Source: Haliotis asinina (Eukaryota > Mollusca > Gastropoda > Lepetellida > Haliotidae). From it: DNA of 64,000 nucleotides. Shown here in pieces: positions 12,469 through 23,600 of the stretch. How positions within the stretch are numbered: the first letter of the stretch is position 1; each line of letters starts with the position of its first letter. The stretch is taken from assembly GCF_037392515.1 (NCBI RefSeq), contig NC_090280.1:73892504-73956503 (forward strand). Direction: 5' to 3'. The position numbers and the translations under genes are program-made. The notes below the pieces were generated by a model. That model had not been told where the DNA came from. It made no database searches and was given only the letters and a program-made list of their open reading frames with translations.

Positions 12469-13448
12469 CATTCGTAACTACTCGGGTCATTCCGGAAAGC
12501 CTGTACAAAGACTTTTTACGACCACAGCCATCAGATATCATGCATATATCGATAATATGGTACCTTCACTTAAATTACATGTTTAGTCATGTTACATTTA
12601 CAAGCTGTTTTGAAGCATGTTAGAAGAGCTTGTTTTCTTTTTCTTTTGAAATAATTAACTTGGAATGGATGTTATTACTTAATCTTTTTTATATACATAC
12701 GTGCTTTAATACAAATGTATTAATCATAGCATTCCTTCAATCGAAATTTGTTTTTATTTCTGGAAATTTATATTTTGTTTCCAATTGGTTTCATCTCCTG
12801 TTTTAAAGTTGAAAATGAAAGAATACATTATGAAATAACGATATAAATAATAATAACATGAATTATAATGCCATGAGTTATGTGAACCATCAACATGTAG
12901 ATTTTAATTACTTGTTTTGTTCAAATTTAATTTGTTTTGCAGTTCCAGGTTCCATGCATGCCTGCATGTTGTTTACTGTGTTGTTTATGGTGGGGTTGTT
13001 TTTCATGAAAACAAAAAAACATTGATGTCCTCACTCTCAAAATCTCTGCTGGCAAAAAAAAATCATTTTTGGTATGGAATTCTACAATGTACATGTATTA
13101 CCATGTAAATTCACCAAAATATGCTACATGTACATTTTAGCCGTTACTTAAGCGTGATTATGTTAACTGGAGATGAAGTCATCAAAGTTTATTAGGTCTT
13201 TTATTAAGCGACATAGTGTGCACCACCATAGATTTCATATGTTTACAGTATCTGTTACCCGTTCATGTGTCTCCTGTTCTTTGTTTGAATTTAAGCATAT
13301 TTGACCACTAAAGAGAAGATGGTATCCAGACATATCAAGTAAGTCATTTTCTTAAAAACCTAATTGACATATATATGGTAATCAAATGTTTATTGAAATA
13401 TTGTTATTGTTCAAAGTAAGTTCCTAAATGTTGTCACAAATATTTCAG

Positions 13449-16426
13449 CTTCTCTCAGTTCTAAACAAGATCCACGTCACACTGTCGGACAAGACCAAAG
13501 ATCAGCTGTTGGACAGTTATGCAGCACACTGTGAAGATAACATCATACAGACAATTTCTTCAGGTTATCTTGATACTGATACTTAATTTCAGTAGAGGTA
13601 CGTTTACAATCAAGCCCCATTGCAGTAAATCCTTCCCAGTAGTCTTATACTATGGCATAAGTGCCTCAAACATGCTGTTAATTAATTTTTTATTGTTTAA
13701 ACAATCTGTGTAGTACAATATGTACATTGTATAAATTCTCAGGTCACAATTTGTGTAAAAACTGCTATCAATATCTGTAATGTCATACGTTATAGCATAG
13801 GATTATCATCATGAATCAGAAGTTCAAATTTGCTTGAAGAAGAATTATGTGTAGAAACTGATTTGTAATTTGTTTGTACAGGTTTGGATGGGAAGCTAAA
13901 TGGTGACAATCTAGATTTGAGAGTAACTACAAACGATGTTCGAATGACAAACAAGAGTAAGGACTACCATTTCTTTGCTTCTGACTTTGTTGCGGACAGG
14001 ATTGATGTTTCGCAATTGTCGAACAAAGCTCCTCAGAAAGAGGTGGAATCAGTGGGTGCAGATGACTTCCTGCCTACATGTGAAGAAATCAGAAAGTTTA
14101 AAGAATATTTAAAGGTCTTGCTGGCAAGGAAATTAGTAGAGCATGTAGATGCATTCAGCTGGATGAAAAGTCTCATTCCAACCCATGTTCCATATGCTAG
14201 ACAAGTAGAGACGTCAAAGGCTTCATCAATTCAGTTGTTGCCAATCATATTGAAAAATGAGGCATCATACTCTGGCTGTATTGACATAATGGATGCCTAC
14301 GTCAAGCACATCAACCACTGGTATGCCAAAGCAGGAAGGGATAAATGTTTCATTGTTCCTATAAGATTCTGTTCAATCATGGCATCTATACATATATAGA
14401 ACAATGAAATTTTTGAGATTATGTAAATGATTGTCATTTCATATATTAAATATTACCTACATTTTGTATTCATTTTCATAAATTTACACACAGCAGTTTG
14501 TAGTTGTTGCATGATTTTCCTTTCAAATGTATTCATATGTATTTAATCAATGAATATTGCATTTCGGGCTCAGAACTTGAAACATTACAAGTTCCGGTGG
14601 GTGGGGACCAACTGACAAGAGTAAGACTCCAAGGAGCAAAAGCCTTGAGGGAAGGGACACACACTGTGCAGTCAGTTGGGACCAGTCATTGTGGAAATGT
14701 TCCACACTCTTCAAGATTTTCTTGAGGTAGAGATGATACTATCACAAATATGTTGCCCTTATTCTTAAGTAGACAAAGCATATGAGGGTTAGCGGGAATG
14801 ACATGAAGTGAAACATCAAAACACTTGTGAGTTTAACCGAACCTATCAGGTTCTTGAATACATTTTTACTGCTGACACATAGACAAATAGCTTAACTTCA
14901 AAATTAACCTCTCAAGCAATGTTGACTATGCCAAATGAGTGTAATTGCCTCGTATGTATCAGTCCATAACTTTTCAATGACTATTTTGAATGCACATATT
15001 GAAATTGATGAAATATATCATATATTTTGGATTACTCTTTCTTTGTAAAGTACATATTCTAGTACTTTTGTTGGCTGACTTTGTGTGATAGCAATTAGGT
15101 GCCTGACCCTGAGGGTGTGGGGTTTGAATCAAGGATGGGATGCCAAACAAAAGGACCAGAGTCTGTACTTACACAAAAGTGTAATAGCAGATACAACATA
15201 TGTTATAATGACCTTTATGAAAATGTCTTTGCAATTATTGGCAGAAATTATGCAGGAAGTTTCTCAAGCTTGACAAGGGAATTGACAAGGCACGCTTGGA
15301 CATTTGAAACTGGTCATTCAAAGGTCAAATGTTGATGGGAAAGTGAAAGTGCGGTTTAAGGTACTTTTATCTCTTTTTGATTAATTCCGTCGAATTTAGC
15401 AAAGTGGCAAAAGAGTGACCGTAGGTACAAAAGCTTCAGATGTAAGAGAAAACTATGATTGATAATACAGTATTCTACACCCACAATATGGTGGTTATCA
15501 ATTTGCTTAATTATCACTACAATTTAGGCATGAACCTGAATGCTAAACTGAATGTTTTCCAGGCACATGAACAGTTTGTAGATGTTGTGGGCACATCATA
15601 CTTTCTTCAACTGACGAAGCACATGTTTGGACTCAAGGAGTTGAGCGATGACTTGAAACATCCAGATATCCCACCAAAGGTGAATTTGTGGCACAACAAA
15701 AAAAAGAGGAAGTGTTTCACAGAATCATGGACCTACTTTTGGATAATATGTTCATTCCACCAGTGGACCAGGAAAAGGTTGTTGTTTTTTTTTCATTATG
15801 TGCTTGCCGTACAATATGTATAACTATTTTAGTGAATGAAATGGACTGATGTTATGATTTTCATTTTGAACTACTGGAATTTCAATAGAACAACCTGCTT
15901 GAACGGTCTAGAAATTTGCTGATAATACTTCCGATAAATTTTATTGTTGTTACATTTCAGTAGTAGGTTTGTTTCTGTTGTCCTCACCAATAAAAGGTAA
16001 ATTTGTTCCTTAAAGAAGTGGCCTTTCATGTGTATATATTCTCAATTTAGCATTTCAACCCAGTTTTGTTTGTACCCCTAGAAATCTGAAGCAGACAAGT
16101 GCAACTTGACAGTTGTCAAAATTTCAAAAGTTGCACCAGTTGTTGAAAGCATTTCTGATAATGTAGTGTCTTTGACAAAATCTGCTGACTATCACACAAG
16201 TCACAGACAGAGATCATCTTTTGATGACATCAAGGAGATACTGTCTGTCCTGCAGACAAGTAACCCATGGATAGTTACTCCTGGAAGGCAGCTAAAAGGG
16301 TTCCAAGGAATTAGTCAGACCCTGTTTTCCTTCAACGTGCAACAGATGAGAAACAGCATCCAGACTAATGTGGACCGTCTGAAAAGGGGAGTTGTGTTTG
16401 TGCCTGATGATGATGAAGTGGAGTAA
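13449..16426 (+). pseudogene. DUF6589-like (Academ-type) transposase, degraded
   Basis: At least five exon-like blocks follow one another with sensible splice sites: 13,449-13,563; 13,882 to about 14,340; 14,574-14,726; 15,563-15,679 and beyond; and 16,082-16,426, which ends in TAA. The first two join in frame. The second starts with NGDNLDLRV and the third has VPVGGDQLTRVRLQGAK; both contexts are typical of DUF6589 proteins, where the aspartates are candidate DDE residues. The fourth block has FVDVVGTSYF and MFGLKEL. Two frame breaks are apparent, near 14,670 (before QLGPVIVEMFHTLQDFLE) and near 15,680 (before EFVAQQKKEEVF). No N-terminal third was found between the terminal repeat and 13,449, so it is deleted or unrecognisable. 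The assignment to Academ is from memory of the family. Confidence 0.7.
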
Positions 16427-17579
16427 AAATGACTGTAAGTCATGGATTGAAACTTATACACTAATACAGTTGTCAGAACATTCTATTTTGTGGGCCACTG
16501 ATTAAAAATTGTACTTTGTGACAGTAAATCTACTTTCTGATACATGTTGACTGTGTACCACTGAAATCACACCTGACTTTTTCTGTGTGTCAAAACCTTA
16601 AATGTTCATTGTGCGTACTGTTCTTGGTCTTACACAAGGAAAAGACAGTAAAGCATTTGCATGTGACATTGGTAAGGATTAAGGTCACAATATTTGTATC
16701 TTCAAAAGTACAATTGTCAATGTTTTCACTTCAATGTAAGTGTGTATGAGAAATGATCACATTAAGTCCAGTTAACAATAAGTAACATTTTTATTTAGTA
16801 GACTTCAGACATTCTGCACAATACATTATGATCATATAAGATGACAGGAACATAGGTTTAGTGAAAAAACATTGATGCTACCAAGTTGACATGTAATTTG
16901 CATGAAAGTAATTGCAGCCCCATTTATTTTATAAAACCAGGAAAGTGTATGGCACAAAATTAGCCTTTTTACACAATGTAATTACATAACCTGACCTGAT
17001 AGAATTTGAGATTGTGCAATTGTCAAATGTAACATAAAAATCTTTTTGCATTTACTTTCATGCAAAACTATAGTTTTGAAATTTTCTTTGATAATTGTTT
17101 CAGAGGGTATTTATGATGGAAATATATATTTTGCAGTGTCTCACGTTTGTTGATACACTTATGTCTTACATAATTTGTTCTATGCTCTATGTGTATATCC
17201 AGTTTGATAACCTTATACCAGAAAATAAGGAGTTGGGACAAAGATAACTGTAATAAACTTTGAGCAAATTCAGTGATCGTTCTTCATGCCGGGTCCTATG
17301 GCCATTTGAGTTCCCTATTTAAGATTCCAAGTCACTTCACGTCATAACTTTGCAATCATACAGCACATAATTGTTTTCATGGGATTCCTGATGATGAAAT
17401 ATCACAATATACCCTTCTAGATTTAGCTGAGTACAATACTGGGGACCCTCAGGTAGCTGAATCATTGTTAGTGTCAGCAGCCCTTGTCGGCAGAATCTGC
17501 ACATCCTCGGTCTTACATTTCTGAGAGCATACTTGCTTTGTCCACACGGACTCAAACATGTTTTATGATCACATATTTC

Positions 17580-20167
17580 ACATTCCTGTATGAGCTATCC
17601 TGCAGTTAATGCAACAGTCAGCTGAGCTATCAGAAAAGATGACTGACTCAAAACCAAAATATGAAACAAGCTGCAGCCTTAAGCAAGTGGTCCTGTTTGT
17701 ACAGTACTTGATCATTGCCTGTGTCATATCCTAACGTTTCTTTGCAATGTCATTCTTGTTGTAATACAGTAGGGCACTAGACTTTTTGCCATCTCGTCCT
17801 GCTCGACCTATTTCCTGGAAATATTTCTCAAGGGTTGTAGGGGGTTCAAAATGGATTACACGTCGTATGCTAGGTGCATTCAGACCCATGCCTAAGGCAA
17901 CAGTGACAAGGACCAACCCAATTTTGGGGTTTTCTTTCCTCAGTTCACACACAATATGGGTTTACATTTCATCTGTGTACTTGTGGTACTGGGCAAAAAT
18001 TCTGTTTTCTGGAATGTGTGATTCTGTAGGAATGTATGCCTTTTCCTTTAGATGTCTTGCTACATAGTGATAGCAGTATCCCAGTGCCTCATCATTGTTG
18101 ATGTAAACAACTGTCAGGGGGAATTCAGCCAGACGATTACTAAGGTCTTCAGCAAGTGTTTGAATTAGGTTGTCTAATTTTTCGTGTTTCCTGATATTTG
18201 GCAGACGAGTTTGAATCTGAAAGAAGTGGGTTTAGATATAGCAACTGCCCAAATTTTCATTTGCAGTAGACTGAATTTTTTTTACTGATCTCTCATGTAA
18301 TAATACATCATTGTTATTATTCAGGTTACTTGTGTTATATCCTATCAATACATCTAGAGTTAGCATCAACTCATATGGTTTGGTATTTCCTCCAGAACAT
18401 ACATTATGTAGATGCTTTTACTAAAATGACCTACAAAAGTAATGCTTGTACTATATACATCGTTTCTATGTTTGGTCTGACATCTGTGCAATAACCATAA
18501 GGATATCTAGTGTAATGAAAAAGATTTTAAAAAAAAACCAAAACAAATGATACCTCTAGAAAAATGTTGACACGATCAGGGTTTATTCTGATCGTCTTAA
18601 AGTCAACAACCTGAAGGTCTGCAGCAAGTTCTTTAACGGCTTGAGGGGTAGCAGTTGCAGTCATTGCCAGATGAGCAGCATTAGCAAAAATGCAGATAAC
18701 CTCTGATAATTTCTTGAATGCTTTTCTAAATTTTGGACCCCTGTAGAAATGAAACAGGATATATAAGGCATTTCCATGGTATACAATGCATAGTGGTATC
18801 ACGTGTTTGTCTGAAGAACCATTGTTCTTGGATACACAATTTATTAATTTCATGGAACTCATTAAGAGATTGAAATGTTGTTCATATATTGTAACAGTGT
18901 TTTTACTTCAAATTTATTCTTTCTGTTTATTAGCAGTCAGGGATAAATGTTATCTTGGTTATGTTTGAAGGATGTGATATATTGTATATGTCTGTTAACA
19001 ATTCACTAATATTCAGAAGTGTTGTTATTGACACCCAAAAAAGCATACAAATGATGTCTAGATGATTCCTTTTGGAATGACACATATAGTAAAATTAGTA
19101 AGAGAGTGAGTGTAATATAATGCTATGTACAGCAACATTTCAGCAAAATCAACAACGATGAGCAAATGCTTTAACCACTAGGCTACCCCACCCACCTCGT
19201 ATGTTCTTTAGAATCATGAGGCAAATACCTTTTACTTGCTAACTCAATATTAATGGTTTGTATTTGAACCAGGCTGAAGAAAATGTTCTTCCTCATTGAA
19301 AAAAGCCTGAAGTTATCCTGCTCATGCTCACCATTCAGATATCACGTGCACTTCATCAATAACAACAGCGCAGACTTTCTCTTGGAAAAGTGGAGATCTG
19401 AGTAGACTTCCAACTGTCTTGTTGTTGAGAAGAGTCTCTGGATGGGCATAGATGATGTTGAATTATCCCTGCCGCAGTTCTTTCATGTTGACATAAGTTG
19501 GCGCATGAATGTCATTTTCAGTTACTTCGTCTTCATCTTCATCATTCTCCTCCTCTTCTTCTTGCTTCTCCACATCAATCTGAGATCATCTTGTAAGTCT
19601 TTCCAGCATTACCTGTGAATACACACACCATCGTCATTTCAGTACTAACAAATGAAAGGGCTTCGTTACTTAATAATATTGTTTGTATATATAGAAGTAG
19701 TGAGCAAACACTAACTACATACACACACTCACACGGTATGGGTGGGAACACCCTTATTAATATTATGACAACATGAAGTTTATGACACTCCGTCATGTGA
19801 TGGAGGTGACAGTCTGAATTACCATTAACGATCTCAATATAAAAAAATGACTACCTTGTGAATTAAGAAAACAGGTTTCGATCCCTCGGTCACACAATGA
19901 CATAACCTGGTCCTGCATCAAGGAATTGAGGGGACACACAACGATGACCATCCCTGGATTTGACAGATCCTTTTGGAGCAGCCACGGTAAAAGTTGAAAT
20001 ATAACACTTTTGCCATATCCAGTTGGCAAAACGGCTATACAGTCATTTCCCTCATAAAGATGTCTCAGTGTTAAGAGTTGCTGATCCTTCAGCTCAAAGT
20101 TAATGTTTAACTTGTGCTTTGCATACTTACGCGAAGTTTCAAAGTTTGACGGTGTCGCTATTTCCAC
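17580..20167 (-). pseudogene. RecQ-like superfamily II DNA helicase, decayed
   Basis: There are four exons: 19,855-20,167, 19,332-19,612, 18,554-18,740 and about 17,580-18,216. Phases agree at the junctions. The ATG at 20,167 starts a protein with FELKDQQ (motif 0), LPTGYGKS (motif I, about residues 47-54), CPLNSLMQDQV (Ia), VVIDEVHVISEW (II, DEVH), MTATATP (III), LTVVYINN (IV), TVALGMGLNAPS (V) and EIGRAGRDG (VI). A RecQ-type zinc-binding segment follows (TCLRLQLVSYFGFE, then CCINC). Family members unwind DNA 3' to 5' using ATP. This copy is broken by a frame change near 19,585, by TAA after MKELRQG (about 19,464) and after YHKYTDEM (about 17,964), and by TAG after NDIAKKR (about 17,733). 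It lies wholly inside the transposon, so it is a passenger or transposition helicase, not the host RECQ or WRN gene. Confidence 0.85.
19155..19197 (-). repeat. SINE type 2 head fragment inside the helicase intron
   Basis: GAGCAAATGCTTTAACCACT and AGGCTACCCCACCC are the complement of the tRNA-like head of SINE type 2. It lies in the second intron of the helicase, so it inserted after or during the life of the transposon. Confidence 0.6.
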
Positions 20168-20460
20168 GCTTCGATATGCAGGAAAATGTTCACACGCAAA
20201 ATATTTTATAATATAACACAGTAGTCACTGTAAGTAAGTTTCTTAGCCCGTTAACAAATATCAGTAGCCAAAAAATTATATGATCACAGAAATAAACATT
20301 AAAATCGAAAATCACTAAGAAACTATTTCAAACCTTTTCACATATTACTACGCGCAATTTGATTGGTTTGCCACGATTCTAGGCAGTAATGGCGTACGAT
20401 AGGGGTACGAGCCTTCTTGCAGGTTACGGAAAGAGACGAGTAGGCGAGTAGTTACGAATG

Positions 20461-20545
20461 AAGTGAAACTGTCCTCATAGCGACGTCATAAATCTCGCGA
20501 GATCGTCATAGCATTGCGTGAAGTTAACAACTGGTTTCATCTGTA
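20461..20545 (+). repeat. Right part of the split promoter-like module, with CGCG element
   Basis: It begins with the second copy of AAGTGAAACT, then CATAGCGACGTCATAAATC and the palindrome TCTCGCGAGA at 20,493-20,502, and continues to AACTGGTTTCATC as in copy I. Together with 12,245-12,468 it forms one interrupted module. Confidence 0.85.
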
Positions 20546-20667
20546 CCTTGCGCAAGTCAGGATCCCAGTCACGTTTCTACTTGTATTGTATTATGAAGTA
20601 CATACAGAAACCTCCTTATCAAGTTCATAGGGTATCAAGTTCATTAAGAGAGCTTGTGGACACGCGT

Positions 20668-23600
20668 TCCATCCCTCTACTAGAGCTCTGTGATCCACTA
20701 CTGCTGGGTGACGTGTGTACATACGTGGAACAAGTTCACCACAAGCATGGTCAGTTGGGTCGAGGTCTGCTCGCCATTCCATCCCTCTACTAGAGCTCTG
20801 TGATCCACTACTGCTGGGTGACGTGTGTACATACGTGGAACAAGTTCACCACAAGCATGGTCAGTTGGGTCGAGGTCTGCTCGCCATTCCATCCCTCTAC
20901 TAGAGCTCTGTGATCCACTACTGCTGGGGGACGTGTGTACATACGTGGAACAAGTTCACCACAAGCATGGTCAGTTGGGTCGAGGTCTGCTCGCCATTCC
21001 ATCCCTCTACTAGAGCTCTGTGATCCACTACTGCTGGGTGACGTGTGTACATACGTGGAACAAGTTCACCACAAGCATGGTCAGTTGGGTCGAGGTCTGC
21101 TCGCCATTCCATCCCTCTACTAGAGCTCTGTGATCCACTACTGCTGGGTGACGTGTGTACATACGTGGAACAAGTTCACCACAAGCATGGTCAGTTGGGT
21201 CGAGGTCTGCTCGCCATTCCATCCCTCTACTAGAGCTCTGTGATCCACTACTGCTGGGTGACGTGTGTACATACGTGGAACAAGTTCACCACAAGCATGG
21301 TCAGTTGGGTCGAGGTCTGCTCGCCATTCCATCCCTCTACTAGAGCTCTGTGATCCACTACTGCTGGGGGACGTGTGTACATACGTGGAACAAGTTCACC
21401 ACAAGCATGGTCAGTTGGGTCGAGGTCTGCTCGCCATTCCATCCCTCTACTAGAGCTCTGTGATCCACTACTGCTGGGGGACGTGTGTACATACGTGGAA
21501 CAAGTTCACCACAAGCATGGTCAGTTGGGTCGAGGTCTGCTCGCCATTCCATCCCTCTACTAGAGCTCTGTGATCCACTACTGCTGGGGGACGTGTGTAC
21601 ATACGTGGAACAAGTTCACCACAAGCATGGTCAGTTGGGTCGAGGTCTGCTCGCCATTCCATCCCTCTACTAGAGCTCTGTGATCCACTACTGCTGGGGG
21701 ACGTGTGTACATACGTGGAACAAGTTCACCACAAGCATGGTCAGTTGGGTCGAGGTCTGCTCGCCATTCCATCCCTCTACTAGAGCTCTGTGATCCACTA
21801 CTGCTGGGTGACGTGTGTACATACGTGGAACAAGTTCACCACAAGCATGGTCAGTTGGGTCGAGGTCTACTCGCCATTCCATCCCTCTACTAGAGCTCTG
21901 TGATCCACTACTGCTGGGGGACGTGTGTACATACGTGGAACAAGTTCACCACAAGCATGGTCAGTTGGGTCGAGGTCTGCTCGCCATTCCATCCCTCTAC
22001 TAGAGCTCTGTGATCCACTACTGCTGGGTGACGTGTGTACATACGTGGAACAAGTTCACCACAAGCATGGTCAGTTGGGTCGAGGTCTGCTCGCCATTCC
22101 ATCCCTCTACTAGAGCTCTGTGATCCACTACTGCTGGGGGACGTGTGTACATACGTGGAACAAGTTCACCACAAGCATGGTCAGTTGGGTCGAGGTCTGC
22201 TCGCCATTCCATCCCTCTACTAGAGCTCTGTGATCCACTACTGCTGGGGGACGTGTGTACATACGTGGAACAAGTTCACCACAAGCATGGTCAGTTGGGT
22301 CGAGGTCTGCTCGCCATTCCATCCCTCTACTACAGCTCTGTGATCCACTACTGCTGGGGGACGTGTGTACATACGTGGAACAAGTTCACCACAAGCATGG
22401 TCAGTTGGGTCGAGGTCTGCTCGCCATTCCATCCCTCTACTAGAGCTCTGTGATCCACTACTGCTGGGGGACGTGTGTACATACGTGGAACAAGTTCACC
22501 ACAAGCATGGTCAGTTGGGTCGAGGTCTGCTCGCCATTCCATCCCTCTACTAGAGCTCTGTGATCCACTACTGCTGGGGGACGTGTGTACATACGTGGAA
22601 CAAGTTCACCACAAGCATGGTCAGTTGGGTCGAGGTCTGCTCGCCATTCCATCCCTCTACTAGAGCTCTGTGATCCACTACTGCTGGGGGACGTGTGTAC
22701 ATACGTGGAACAAGTTCACCACAAGCATGGTCAGTTGGGTCGAGGTCTGCTCGCCATTCCATCCCTCTACTAGAGCTCTGTGATCCACTACTGCTGGGGG
22801 ACGTGTGTACATACGTGGAACAAGTTCACCACAAGCATGGTCAGTTGGGTCGAGGTCTGCTCGCCATTCCATCCCTCTACTAGAGCTCTGTGATCCACTA
22901 CTGCTGGGGGACGTGTGTACATACGTGGAACAAGTTCACCACAAGCATGGTCAGTTGGGTCGAGGTCTGCTCGCCATTCCATCCCTCTACTAGAGCTCTG
23001 TGATCCACTACTGCTGGGGGACGTGTGTACATACGTGGAACAAGTTCACCACAAGCATGGTCAGTTGGGTCGAGGTCTGCTCGCCATTCCATCCCTCTAC
23101 TAGAGCTCTGTGATCCACTACTGCTGGGTGACGTGTGTACATACGTGGAACAAGTTCACCACAAGCATGGTCAGTTGGGTCGAGGTCTGCTCGCCATTCC
23201 ATCCCTCTACTAGAGCTCTGTGATCCACTACTGCTGGGGGACGTGTGTACATACGTGGAACAAGTTCACCACAAGCATGGTCAGTTGGGTCGAGGTCTGC
23301 TCGCCATTCCATCCCTCTACTAGAGCTCTGTGATCCACTACTGCTGGGTGACGTGTGTACATACGTGGAACAAGTTCACCACAAGCATGGTCAGTTGGGT
23401 CGAGGTCTGCTCGCCATTCCATCCCTCTACTAGAGCTCTGTGATCCACTACTGCTGGGGGACGTGTGTACATACGTGGAACAAGTTCACCACAAGCATGG
23501 TCAGTTGGGTCGAGGTCTGCTCGCCATTCCATCCCTCTACTAGAGCTCTGTGATCCACTACTGCTGGGGGACGTGTGTACATACGTGGAACAAGTTCACC

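Larger units (their letters stand above)
12469..20460. mobile_element. Academ-like DNA transposon encoding a transposase and a RecQ-like helicase
   Basis: The 7,992-bp element is bounded by perfect 16-bp terminal inverted repeats (CATTCGTAACTACTCG at 12,469-12,484 and its complement at 20,445-20,460) and by the 10-bp direct duplication AAGTGAAACT. Inside, a DUF6589-like transposase runs on the plus strand and a superfamily II RecQ-like helicase on the minus strand, converging near 16.4-17.6 kb. I recall that the AcademH lineage of Academ transposons is defined by an encoded superfamily II helicase, which fits. I am not sure of the published duplication length for that lineage. The termini look whole, but both genes carry stops or frame breaks and the transposase N-terminus is not visible, so this copy is probably not autonomous. 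Confidence 0.85.
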
